Assembly (NCBI GenBank): GCA_029551145.1
Contig: JAKPGA010000034.1
Span: 1 to 64,000 of the forward strand
Origin: Thermotogota bacterium
GTDB lineage: Bacteria; Thermotogota; Thermotogae; Thermotogales; DSM-5069
Reading direction: 5' to 3'
DNA: 64,000 nt
A model generated the notes under the pieces. It was not told the DNA's origin. It worked only from the letters and a program-made list of their open reading frames with translations, and made no database searches. Made by a program: the position numbers and the translations under genes. Of this stretch, positions 1 through 8,094 are shown one piece after another (within the stretch, counting starts at the first letter, position 1; every line of letters begins with the position of its first letter).

Positions 1-32
1 GCGATCCAAAATTCCGCAGGAAGGGGGACTAA

Positions 33-206
33 GCGAGATCAAAAACTCTTCGAATAAGTATATCTGAGTTCATGGGACGGTTCTACACGAATTATCCTTT
101 GATGACTGCCGCGGGAATAGTTTCAATGATACCCCCGATAATATTTGCGAGTTTATTCCAAAGATTTCTGCTCGAAGGTTTAGCAAAGGGCGCAGTTAAA
201 GAATGA
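33..206 (+). pseudogene. C-terminal remnant of a CUT1 sugar ABC permease (MalG type)
   Basis: The frame reads as the last ~57 residues of a MalG-type permease: a final hydrophobic helix followed by the typical tail GLAKGAVKE, very like the end of the large MalG homologue at 20649 (GLTRGAVKE). Reading upstream, the frame meets a TAA at 30-32 and the first ~30 bases match no permease in any frame. It therefore looks like a 3' remnant left by a deletion, recombination or frameshift, although only 32 bases lie upstream in the window. Its stop overlaps the ATG of the ROK gene (ATGA), so the two were once translationally coupled. An intact gene with a sequencing error is the alternative. Confidence 0.55.
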
Positions 207-1351
207 GAAAGGGAGAGAGAAAATTGTACAAGTTCAAGAACTCTGAAATCCGTGTTCTGGAGTTTATTCGAAATCACTCGCTTGTTTCAAGAGCACAGAT
301 AGCTTCAAAGATTCAAGTGAGCAAACCGATGGTTTCTGAGGCAGTACAGAAACTCGTTGAGCTCGGTGTGGTAAAGGAGATGAAAAAAGGTAAAAGCTCA
401 TCAAAAGGAGGTAAGAAACCAGTTTTATTATCTTTTAATCCCAAGTACCGCTATGTGGTTGGGATAGATATTGGTGGTACAAAAGTCAAGGCAATACTAA
501 CAGATCTAAATGGTGAACTTTTACTCGCAAAGAATTTCTCTTCAAAGAATATCAGCTCAAAAGACGACTTCTATGACTTGATAAAGGGTATCATCGAATC
601 ATTCAGTTCGGAACAAAATCAGCTTTTAGGGATAGGTATTGGCGTTCCGGGGACTGTTGACTCAAGAAGCGGATTTGTGAGTTATATGCCAGCCTTTGGC
701 CTGAAGAATATATCGCTGAAAGATGACCTTGAAGAGATGACAAAGCTACCGATTTTTGTTGGAAACGATGTGAATCTGAACGCATTGGGTGAAATGTGGA
801 AGGGTGCAGCAAGAGGGTACAGGAATGTTCTGATGATTTCACTTGGTACTGGAACTGGTTCTGGAATAATAATCAACGGTTATCTCTACGAAGGAAGTAA
901 GGGAATGGCTGGCGAGATCGGTTACAGCGTAACTGATTGGTCCAAAGAAAAGGTTCATGATCTGCCCTTTGGGAGATTGGAAAGATGGTTCTCGGGTTAC
1001 TCCTTTGAAAAGATGCTCGAAAGGTATTCTCCTGGGACAAAGGTGAAGGAATTCTTTGAACTCAGTGACTCTGATGCCGATTTGCACAGAATTCTCGATG
1101 AGGCTTGCGAACATCTCGCATTAGCAATCTCAAACGCACTTTGTTTGCTTGATCCGCAAATCGTTGTAATAGGAGGTGGGATAGGCTGTAATCAATATGA
1201 AAAGATCGTCCAGAAAATCGTACCCATACTTGAAGAAGTTACCCCAAAAGAAATTCTGGAACATCTTTCTTTCAAAAAGGCTGCTCTAGGTGATCTTGGA
1301 GTAGCCTTAGGGGCAGTCTACATGGTTCAGAAAAATACCTTTATCATATGA
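203..1351 (+). CDS. ROK-family transcriptional regulator
   Basis: A predicted sugar-responsive repressor of 382 aa. Residues ~12-62 form a winged helix-turn-helix (LVSRAQIASKIQVSKPMVSE). The ROK domain follows, with the phosphate-binding motif DIGGTK at 89-94, GVPGTVD at ~148-153 and VGNDVNLNALGE at ~187-197. The usual ROK zinc site, GH followed by a CxCGxxGCxE cluster, is absent: the region after AGEIG (~237-262) has Tyr in place of His and no cysteines. The kinase-type domain is therefore probably a ligand sensor only. It sits directly upstream of the ABC transporter operon, 12 bases before the binding-protein gene, and probably controls it. Ligand unknown. Confidence 0.9.
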   Translation: MRKGERKLYKFKNSEIRVLEFIRNHSLVSRAQIASKIQVSKPMVSEAVQKLVELGVVKEMKKGKSSSKGGKKPVLLSFNPKYRYVVGIDIGGTKVKAILTDLNGELLLAKNFSSKNISSKDDFYDLIKGIIESFSSEQNQLLGIGIGVPGTVDSRSGFVSYMPAFGLKNISLKDDLEEMTKLPIFVGNDVNLNALGEMWKGAARGYRNVLMISLGTGTGSGIIINGYLYEGSKGMAGEIGYSVTDWSKEKVHDLPFGRLERWFSGYSFEKMLERYSPGTKVKEFFELSDSDADLHRILDEACEHLALAISNALCLLDPQIVVIGGGIGCNQYEKIVQKIVPILEEVTPKEILEHLSFKKAALGDLGVALGAVYMVQKNTFII

Positions 1352-1363
1352 GGAGGTGTTACT

Positions 1364-2608
1364 GTGAGAAAGTATTTACTGGTTGTTCTGTCACTTTTGC
1401 TAATTCTCTCCGTATCAATCTTTGCAAAGGTCAAGATCGTTTACTGGCAGTATTACTTTGAGACAAAAGTCAAAGCGATCGATGAATTGATCAAAGAATT
1501 TCAAAAACTGTATCCTGATATCGAAGTCGAACACGTGACCTTCCCTTACGAGAGCTTCAACGAAAAAGTCGCATCTTCTGTACCCGCTGGAACCGGTCCT
1601 GATGTGGTGAATCTTTACTACGGCTGGATACCGAAGTATGTCACTTCCGGTTATCTACAACCACTCCCTGAGAATGAATTCTCCGATGAGTATTTCCAGA
1701 AGAATTTCTTCGCGTTTGTGCCAAAAGGTGTTGAGTTCATGGGTAAGCGTTACGCACTCCCAATTGCTGTCAGAAGTCTTGCACTGTTCTGGAACAAAGA
1801 TCTTTTCAAAGAGGCAGGATTAGATCCACAAAGGCCACCACGAACGCTACAAGAATTGGTTGATATGGCAAAGAAGCTCACCAAATATGACAAACAGGGC
1901 AATATTGTTCAGGCAGGTTTGGCAACGCAACCATCTGGACAAGGACATCACTGGATAAGAGAGGTGTTAACCAGGCAGTTTGGCGGTGCACCGTACAGTG
2001 ATGACTACACGAAGGTAACCTATCAAGATGTACCGGCAGCTCTTAAATTCTATACAGATCTCATAACCGTTCACAAGGTTGGCTATCCCGGTTTTATGAA
2101 CGACGATATCACCGCCTTCACATCTCAAGCTGCTGCGATGAACATCGATGGATCTTTCAGAATAGCTTCGTTGAAGAAAGCAGGTATCAATTTCGGCGTT
2201 GCTGAACTACCCGAATACAACGGTATAAAGTCCAATTTTGCTTCCTTCTGGGCAAATGGGATCACAAAGAACGCCACGGGAGAGAAACTGGACGCAGCGA
2301 TAAAATTCATAAAATTCCTCAGCAGCGACAAAGTGATGGAGATCTGGCTCGAAAAGGTGGGAGAACTGCCAGCAAACCCAGCGGTGGCTCAAAAGTACTA
2401 CAACGATCCAATTTATGGGCCATTTTTGAAGGGCCTTGAATATGCCCACGCGACCTTCTTTGTGGACGAAACAGCACAAAGACAGGTCATGATGGACGCC
2501 GTTGACAAAGTCTGGTTGAAAGGAATCTCACCAGAGCAGGCATTCAAAGAATCTGCGCAGACTGAGCAAGCTGTGTTGGACAAGTTCTGGAAATCCGTAG
2601 GCAAATGA
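1364..2608 (+). CDS. extracellular solute-binding protein, family 1 (CUT1 sugar ABC transporter)
   Basis: A 414-aa secreted binding protein that should capture a sugar-like ligand outside the membrane and deliver it to the two permeases that follow. The start is GTG at 1364, six bases after a strong AGGAGGTG. Residues 1-21 are a signal peptide (basic MRKY, hydrophobic core, IFAKV cleavage region) without a lipobox Cys, so it is periplasmic rather than lipidated. The mature part has the family 1 pattern (YWQYYFE, then AGTGPDVVNLYYGWIPKYV around 75-95, then INFGVAELPE). A hairpin follows the gene and may raise its level over the permeases. The ligand cannot be read from sequence; the downstream amidohydrolase and lyase suggest something other than a plain oligosaccharide. 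Confidence 0.9.
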   Translation: MRKYLLVVLSLLLILSVSIFAKVKIVYWQYYFETKVKAIDELIKEFQKLYPDIEVEHVTFPYESFNEKVASSVPAGTGPDVVNLYYGWIPKYVTSGYLQPLPENEFSDEYFQKNFFAFVPKGVEFMGKRYALPIAVRSLALFWNKDLFKEAGLDPQRPPRTLQELVDMAKKLTKYDKQGNIVQAGLATQPSGQGHHWIREVLTRQFGGAPYSDDYTKVTYQDVPAALKFYTDLITVHKVGYPGFMNDDITAFTSQAAAMNIDGSFRIASLKKAGINFGVAELPEYNGIKSNFASFWANGITKNATGEKLDAAIKFIKFLSSDKVMEIWLEKVGELPANPAVAQKYYNDPIYGPFLKGLEYAHATFFVDETAQRQVMMDAVDKVWLKGISPEQAFKESAQTEQAVLDKFWKSVGK

Positions 2609-2613
2609 ATATG

Positions 2614-2639
2614 GGCGCGACGATAAGTCGCGCCTTTTT
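2614..2639 (+). terminator. intercistronic hairpin with U-tract (partial terminator)
   Basis: Perfect 8-bp stem GGCGCGAC/GTCGCGCC with loop GATAA, followed by TTTTT. It lies between the binding-protein stop and the RBS of the first permease, so it probably terminates part of the transcripts and/or protects the 3' end of the binding-protein mRNA. Confidence 0.8.
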
Positions 2640-2650
2640 GAGGTGAAATC

Positions 2651-3538
2651 ATGAAGCTCAGGCAGAAGAAGATCTTAACTGCATATCTTTTCCTTTTAGT
2701 GCCACTTACCTTTTTCGCTTTTATAAGGTTTTACCCTATGGTATCGGCGTTCTACATAAGTTTCACCGACTGGAACATAATATCGCCTGTGAAAAATTTC
2801 GTCGGTTTTTCCAATTATGTGAAGATCTTTCAGGATCAGGTTTTCAGGGTATCTTTGCTGAACACATTGAAATATGTGTTGTACGGCGTGCCGAGCGTGA
2901 TAATTCTTTCGCTGTCACTCGCGCTTCTTTTGAACAATATCACTAAGTTTCAGGGTTTCTATAGATTGGTCTATGTAATGCCGTACATCACACCTCTTGT
3001 TGCAACGAGCTGGGTGTGGAGATGGATGTATCAAAAACCTCCGACTGGTGTGATAAACAACTTTTTGAATTTCCTTGGTTTGCCTGCCAGGAGTTTTCTG
3101 ATGAGCACAACAGAAGCATTACCTTCGATAGTTGCAACAACGGTTTGGATCGAGGTTGGTTACTGTGTGATCATCTTCCTCGCTGGTCTTCAGAGTATAC
3201 CGAAGGAGTATCTGGAAGCCGCGAAGGTTGATGGTGCAAATCGAAGACAGTTGTTGTTCAGAATAACGATCCCACTGCTCAATCCAGTGATTGTCTTTCT
3301 GTCGGTGATGGAGATGATAATGTTTCTGAGGATATTCACCCAGGTGTACAACATGAGTGATCAGGGATCTGGTGGTCCCCTTAACTCGACCAAGCCTTTG
3401 GTTCTTTACATATATCAAAAGGCGTTCAAATCATTCGATATGGGCACTGCCACGGCAGCAACTGTGATACTTTTTCTCATAATACTTGCCATAACTGTGA
3501 TTCAACTCAAGGTGCTAAACAGAAAGGTTCAGTACTGA
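2651..3538 (+). CDS. sugar ABC transporter permease, MalF/UgpA type
   Basis: Inner-membrane permease subunit of 295 aa with about six hydrophobic segments. The cytoplasmic EAA loop that docks the ATPase is clear: EYLEAAKVDGANRRQ, then FRITIPLL (~190-215). AGGTG lies 6 bases before the ATG. It sits between its binding protein and the second permease; no ATPase gene is present in the window, so a shared MalK/MsmX-type ATPase elsewhere is expected. It lacks the large periplasmic insert seen in the MalF-like protein at 16448. Confidence 0.92.
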   Translation: MKLRQKKILTAYLFLLVPLTFFAFIRFYPMVSAFYISFTDWNIISPVKNFVGFSNYVKIFQDQVFRVSLLNTLKYVLYGVPSVIILSLSLALLLNNITKFQGFYRLVYVMPYITPLVATSWVWRWMYQKPPTGVINNFLNFLGLPARSFLMSTTEALPSIVATTVWIEVGYCVIIFLAGLQSIPKEYLEAAKVDGANRRQLLFRITIPLLNPVIVFLSVMEMIMFLRIFTQVYNMSDQGSGGPLNSTKPLVLYIYQKAFKSFDMGTATAATVILFLIILAITVIQLKVLNRKVQY

Positions 3539-3547
3539 GGTGATAGA

Positions 3548-4369
3548 ATGACCAGATCTGAGAGAATCAACAAAGTGATCAGCTACTTTGTGTTAACTGG
3601 CTTGATAATCGTCATGACCTTCCCATTCTTCTGGATGGTTCTTTCATCTTTGAAACCATTCAGAGAGATATACAGGCCATATCTGTTTCCCAAGAACCCC
3701 ACACTCGACAACTACAAACAGATATTGAGTTCTTCACTGTTTCCAAGATGGTTCTTGAACAGCGTTCTTGTGGCGCTTTCAACCACCTTCTCCGTGTTGT
3801 TTTTTGATTCCTTGGTCGGCTACACAATAGCCAAGTATCGCTTTCCGGGTAGGAACATAATTTTCATATTCATCTTGAGCACGCTAATGATTCCAACCGA
3901 GATGCTGATCATACCATGGTATATAATGTCTTCGCGTCTTGGATGGATAGATTCTTACTGGGGCATAATGTTTCCGGGGATGATAACGGCTTTTGGGATC
4001 TTCTTAATGAGACAGTTCATGGAAACAATTCCAGATGATCTTCTGGATGCCGCAAGAATAGACGGTGTTTCCGAATTTGGGATATTCTACAGAATAGCCT
4101 TGCCGCTTGTGAAACCAGCACTGGCATCGCTGGCTATCTTGAACTTTATAGGTAATTGGAATGCGTTTTTGTGGCCACTCATTGTTTCCTCTAAGCCGCG
4201 TATGTACACATTGCCGGTGGGATTAGCCTACTTTTCAAGCGAAAACATGATGCACTGGGAACTCATCATGACAGGTGCCACTATCTCGACGATCCCATTG
4301 ATAATTGTTTTCTTCATATTCCAAAAACAGATCATTAGAGGAATAATGCTATCTGGATTGAAAGGATGA
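3548..4369 (+). CDS. sugar ABC transporter permease, MalG/UgpE type
   Basis: Second permease of the importer, 273 aa, the usual length for this family. Hydrophobic helices alternate with an EAA loop (DLLDAARIDGVSEFG, then YRIALPLVKP) near residues 160-190. AGGTGATAG precedes the ATG. The gene ends in ATGA, overlapping the amidohydrolase start, so transport and catabolism are translationally coupled. Confidence 0.92.
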   Translation: MTRSERINKVISYFVLTGLIIVMTFPFFWMVLSSLKPFREIYRPYLFPKNPTLDNYKQILSSSLFPRWFLNSVLVALSTTFSVLFFDSLVGYTIAKYRFPGRNIIFIFILSTLMIPTEMLIIPWYIMSSRLGWIDSYWGIMFPGMITAFGIFLMRQFMETIPDDLLDAARIDGVSEFGIFYRIALPLVKPALASLAILNFIGNWNAFLWPLIVSSKPRMYTLPVGLAYFSSENMMHWELIMTGATISTIPLIIVFFIFQKQIIRGIMLSGLKG

Positions 4370-5250
4370 TTTCTGTGAGATTGATAGACTCGCATGTGCA
4401 TTTTCCAGTCGGTTTCTCGACAAAGGAAGATATAGATCCATGGATAAAAAGAGAGAAAGAAAAATGGTTAAAGGCGTGGAATTTCCCCCAAGCAATTCAG
4501 ATAGATGATTTTGATACTTTGTCTGAGTTGTGGTACAAAGAGAGTATCGAACATGACCTGACAAAAGTGATTTTCGTCACAGCGAATGGAAACGAAAACA
4601 TGTTGAGACTCATACTCAAACATCCGGAAAGATTCATTGGATATGCCCATCATGATCCATCAAACAAGAATGCAGCCGATGAACTTGAAGAGTATCTCAA
4701 AAAAGGGCTGAAGGGATACAAAATCTTGGGACCGGCGGTGAATGTACCTCTTAACGACAAATCGCTTTACCCAGTTTGGGAAGTTGCAAATGGATATGAA
4801 ATACCCGTTCTGATTCACTTTGGAATCATGGGGGCCGCTGGTGGGATTGCATACCATGTGAACATAAACCCATTGATTATCCACGACGTCGCCAAAGCAT
4901 TCAAGAGAATAAAATTCATCGTACCTCACTTTGGTTGTGGTTATGTCTTTGAAACACTGAATCTGTGCTGGGCATGTCCCAATGTTTTGATCGACACCAG
5001 TGGATCGAACCAGTGGATGAGGTGGATGCCTTATGAACTCAATCTTGAGATACTTTTTAGAAAATACAGAGAGACCATTGGTGCGGAAAGAATAATCTTT
5101 GGCACCGATTCGAGCTGGTTTCCTCGTGGTTTTTGCAAAGCTTACCTCGATGAACAGATAAGAGCCATGATTAACGTGGGTTACTCCGACGATGAAATCG
5201 ACCGCGTACTGTATCTGAACATCGCGGAAATAACGGGGCTGGTCGAATGA
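4366..5250 (+). CDS. amidohydrolase family protein (PF04909-like TIM barrel)
   Basis: Cytoplasmic 294-aa metal-dependent hydrolase-like protein. Metal-binding landmarks of the superfamily are visible: DSHVHF at the N-terminus (HxH), KGYKILGPAV and VLIHFG in the middle, VPHFGCGY at ~185, and IIFGTDSSWFPRG near 245 (terminal Asp). Members of this group include lactonases, decarboxylases and hydratases as well as amide hydrolases, so the reaction cannot be named. The 4-base overlaps with the permease upstream and the lyase downstream place it in a pathway acting on the imported compound. Confidence 0.8.
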   Translation: MISVRLIDSHVHFPVGFSTKEDIDPWIKREKEKWLKAWNFPQAIQIDDFDTLSELWYKESIEHDLTKVIFVTANGNENMLRLILKHPERFIGYAHHDPSNKNAADELEEYLKKGLKGYKILGPAVNVPLNDKSLYPVWEVANGYEIPVLIHFGIMGAAGGIAYHVNINPLIIHDVAKAFKRIKFIVPHFGCGYVFETLNLCWACPNVLIDTSGSNQWMRWMPYELNLEILFRKYRETIGAERIIFGTDSSWFPRGFCKAYLDEQIRAMINVGYSDDEIDRVLYLNIAEITGLVE

Positions 5251-6689
5251 AGCTTTCCAAACTTTATAAAGAGATAGTTCTGGATGATTCATTCAACAAC
5301 TGGAAAAAATTGTTCATTTACTACATGCAGGTGAACAAAGCTCACACACTGATGCTTAAGAAAGCACGAATAGTTTCAGAGGACATCCTTGCTCAAATAG
5401 CGCAAGCTCTCAGAAAGATAGAGAAAGAGCAAATAGGCGGTGATCTTCCAGAACAGGTTGAAGATCTTGTATTTCTCGTTGAAAGAAGGATGGCAGAACT
5501 CATAGGCGTCGAGAAGGCGGGGTTTCTTCACACAGCCAGAAGTAGAAACGATGTTGATGCAACTGTATTCAGAATCTGTGTTCGTGAAGAATTGATGAGG
5601 TTTTGCAGATACATGGTGACTTTGGTCGAAGCGCTGATTCAAAAGGCCGAAAACAGTATTGAAACGCTCACACTGCTTTACACTCATGGGCAACCAGCTC
5701 AGGTATCGAGTTTCGCGCATTACCTATTGTCCTTTGTTTTCGATTTGATAGAGACTCTCGATGCACTCTATCAATCTCTGCACACAGTGAATCTGTGCCC
5801 TATGGGTTCCGGTGCTATAACAACAACGGGTTTTCCAATAGACAGAAAGCTGGTGAGTGATTACCTGGGCTTTTCAAAACCAGTGGAAAATTCTTACAGA
5901 GCCATAGTGACTTCGCACTGGATCATCATGCCGTCAACTGTTTTGAAAACCCTTATGAACGATTTGACCAGACTTGTCCAGGACTTTATCCACAAATCTT
6001 CCTGCGAGGTTGGAATTCTTCAATTTCCAGATGATCTCGTTCAGATCAGCAGTATAATGCCACAGAAGAGAAACCCCGTTGTGCTTGAGCACATAAGAAT
6101 CAGGGCAAATACAGCTAATGGAATCTTCAACACCGTTGAACAGAGTTTTATGAACACAGCCTATCAAGACGTGAACGAGAATGGCGATTTTGTATTGTTC
6201 AAATTCTTGGAGGCTGTGAAAATCGCAAAAGAGGCTCTACAGCTCGCACAAGAAGTTTTTCAAAAAGTGAAGGTCGACGAAAACAGAGTGAAAGATCTCG
6301 CATTGAAAACTGGTGCAACAACGACAGAACTGGCAGATGAATTGGTTAGAAGGTTTGGAATCAGTTTTCGGCAGAGTCATTCGCTTGTCTCTGATTATGT
6401 CAAAGCCGGGATGAAATACGGTGTGATCAAGGAGAAATTCGAACAACTCTTTGGCATGAAATTCAATTTGACACAAGAACAGGTCAATGAAATTCTGTCT
6501 TCAGAGAACTTTGTTCAAGTGCGAAAAGTGTTGGGAGGACCATACAAAGATCAAGTACTGGAAATGATAAAACAAGCTCAGATGAGAACAAAAGATATCA
6601 ATGAAAAACTACTGTCTTTGTCTGAGCAAGTGGCTTTGTCACTGACAAGGCTCGAAAAAGACTTTGATGAGCTACTTCAACCAAAGTGA
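5247..6689 (+). CDS. argininosuccinate lyase-like protein (fumarase/aspartase superfamily), substrate unknown
   Basis: 480 aa, with the superfamily fold and the three conserved blocks: LHTARSRNDVDAT (~90-102), LYTHGQPAQ (~148-156, with the catalytic His) and the mobile-loop signature SSIMPQKRNP (~271-280, with the catalytic Ser). The overall order matches ArgH, including MGSGAITTTGFPIDR and FRQSHSLV. It departs where ArgH carries NSxDAxSDRD, reading NSYRAIVTSH instead. It lies in a transporter operon, not an arginine one. I infer a C-N (or C-O) lyase that eliminates fumarate or a similar acid from an imported conjugate; true ArgH activity is possible but unlikely. The start overlaps the amidohydrolase stop. 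Confidence 0.82.
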   Translation: MKLSKLYKEIVLDDSFNNWKKLFIYYMQVNKAHTLMLKKARIVSEDILAQIAQALRKIEKEQIGGDLPEQVEDLVFLVERRMAELIGVEKAGFLHTARSRNDVDATVFRICVREELMRFCRYMVTLVEALIQKAENSIETLTLLYTHGQPAQVSSFAHYLLSFVFDLIETLDALYQSLHTVNLCPMGSGAITTTGFPIDRKLVSDYLGFSKPVENSYRAIVTSHWIIMPSTVLKTLMNDLTRLVQDFIHKSSCEVGILQFPDDLVQISSIMPQKRNPVVLEHIRIRANTANGIFNTVEQSFMNTAYQDVNENGDFVLFKFLEAVKIAKEALQLAQEVFQKVKVDENRVKDLALKTGATTTELADELVRRFGISFRQSHSLVSDYVKAGMKYGVIKEKFEQLFGMKFNLTQEQVNEILSSENFVQVRKVLGGPYKDQVLEMIKQAQMRTKDINEKLLSLSEQVALSLTRLEKDFDELLQPK

Positions 6690-6709
6690 GTTCAATTGGA
6701 GATACAATC

Positions 6710-6736
6710 AAAAATGGCGGGCTTGTTGCCCGCCAT
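6710..6736 (-). terminator. rho-independent terminator of the pseudopilin gene
   Basis: Perfect 9-bp stem ATGGCGGGC/GCCCGCCAT with a 5-base loop. On the minus strand it is followed by TTTTT, directly after the pseudopilin stop. On the plus strand there is no T-tract, but the stem may still protect the lyase transcript end. Confidence 0.9.
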
Positions 6737-6740
6737 CAGT

Positions 6741-7145
6741 TTACCACCATCGAGCAACGGTTGAATTCAATGTAAGAGGATTAGAACCAGTGTAAGTCGC
6801 TTCTGGGAGTATGCCTAGAACTTTATCCTTATCAACGTTTCCGCTAAAGGTGACCGTTATGGTCACTTGAGTTGAACCAGGTGTTATCGTCGCACTATAG
6901 TTAGTTCCAGGATTGGTTGACAAATAGCCGCTGGTTATCAAATCACTCAGAGATTTGTTTCCAGTTGGCCTTTCGATATTTACATAACTTTCTGCAGCGC
7001 TCTTGATGTTTCTCATGTTACTTGCCACCTGTGTTGCTCTGGCCTGTGCGACAGCGTTGAGCGCGATAGGAGTGACAATTGCCATCAAAGCGGCGATTAC
7101 TGCCAAGACTATTAACAGTTCAATAAGCGTAAAACCTTTTCTCAT
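6741..7145 (-). CDS. type IV pilin/pseudopilin-like protein
   Basis: 134 aa with a textbook class III signal: MRKG|FTLIELLIVLAVIAALMAIV, i.e. the prepilin peptidase site after Gly, Glu5 of the mature protein and a long hydrophobic helix. The C-terminal part is a small, Thr/Ser-rich globular domain ending in VARWW with no cysteine pair. It should be processed and N-methylated and assembled into a pilus or pseudopilus; no assembly genes are nearby. It has its own promoter (7167-7194) and terminator, so it is expressed as a single gene. Confidence 0.85.
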   Translation of the reverse strand: MRKGFTLIELLIVLAVIAALMAIVTPIALNAVAQARATQVASNMRNIKSAAESYVNIERPTGNKSLSDLITSGYLSTNPGTNYSATITPGSTQVTITVTFSGNVDKDKVLGILPEATYTGSNPLTLNSTVARWW

Positions 7146-7166
7146 AAAGATCCCTCATTTAAAATA

Positions 7167-7194
7167 ATTATACACCTTGTTTTTCAAAATTCAA
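7167..7194 (-). promoter_or_regulatory. sigma70-type promoter for the pseudopilin gene
   Basis: On the minus strand TTGAAT (7194-7189), a 16-base spacer and a perfect TATAAT (7172-7167), about 20 bases upstream of the pilin ATG. GAGGGATC serves as RBS. Confidence 0.75.
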
Positions 7195-7217
7195 CATTTA
7201 GTTGTTCTTGAATTAAA

Positions 7218-8081
7218 TTATTGTACGATATTCATTGCTGTTATCAAAGCGATTTGTATCGGAGATGACTTGTGTTCTCTTAGCTTTGACAGTTGGTTGT
7301 TGGCAATGATAATCTTGATTTCTTGAATATACTTTTCACGTCTTTGAGAGTAGTACAGCAATCCTTCTTCGATCGGTTTTTTGATCCGACCTGCTCTGAT
7401 TGCCCTGAATTCCTTGTAAAATGGCGAAACATTCAAATTGTACGCATAACTTCTCACAGAGCTTATCAAATCTTTGAACCTCGCGAGTTCGTAAATCTCA
7501 CCTTCTGGCCGTTCCCTTGGCACGACCCCGTTGCCTGGACTGAAGGTCCATTCACCGAAGATGTTGTTTGCTTCAATGGCAAATCTTGAGGTACCCCAAG
7601 CCGACTCTATGGCTGCCTGAGCCAGTGCTATGTCCACAGGTATCGTGTCCACCTTTTCAAGGAGCTCCTGTTTGGTCTTAGCTTTGTACTTTGCCAGATA
7701 ATACTTCAATTCTTGGCTGTCATTTGACAATTTGATGATCTGTTCCCTTTCCTGTTTAAGCTCTTCATTTACCCTTAGTATTATCGGCAACATTACCTTG
7801 ACGAACAAGTCCTTTTTCAGTTGAACATCTCTTATCTGGTTCATGTCGCGCGGAAACCTTTTCAAAATCACCGTCGGGACCTCTTTTTGATTCAGATCAT
7901 AGCCTATCTTTTCAAAGAACTGCAAAACATCTTTATAAGTATCGAACTCGACTTCTACGACATCTAACTCCTCGATCTGTGACTCTTCAAAGTACCTGAC
8001 AAGCTCGAAGGTGAACTTTGGAACACTTGCAAAAAGAGCAACCAAAACGACAATGATTATGATCTTTTTTACCTTGCTCAC
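7218..8081 (-). CDS. Bax-like glucosaminidase (peptidoglycan hydrolase), membrane anchored
   Basis: Probable GTG start at 8081 gives 287 aa beginning VSKVKKIIIIVVLVALFASVP, a signal anchor. An earlier ATG at 8159 lies inside the upstream deacetylase gene and would bury this segment. The catalytic domain in the second half contains VDIALAQAAIESAWGTSRFA and NNIFGEW, the active-site pattern of the family of E. coli Bax and beta-N-acetylglucosaminidases (Glu in AIESAWG). The middle region is rich in Lys/Glu and probably helical. It presumably cleaves cell-wall glycan on the outer face of the membrane and follows the polysaccharide deacetylase gene, another wall or glycan enzyme. Confidence 0.85.
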   Translation of the reverse strand: MSKVKKIIIIVVLVALFASVPKFTFELVRYFEESQIEELDVVEVEFDTYKDVLQFFEKIGYDLNQKEVPTVILKRFPRDMNQIRDVQLKKDLFVKVMLPIILRVNEELKQEREQIIKLSNDSQELKYYLAKYKAKTKQELLEKVDTIPVDIALAQAAIESAWGTSRFAIEANNIFGEWTFSPGNGVVPRERPEGEIYELARFKDLISSVRSYAYNLNVSPFYKEFRAIRAGRIKKPIEEGLLYYSQRREKYIQEIKIIIANNQLSKLREHKSSPIQIALITAMNIVQ

Positions 8082-8094
8082 CTCTGCTGAACAA

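Noticed and set aside
4660-5292. 210-residue minus-strand open frame over the amidohydrolase
   Set aside because: Antisense to a gene with clear family motifs; no RBS or protein features.
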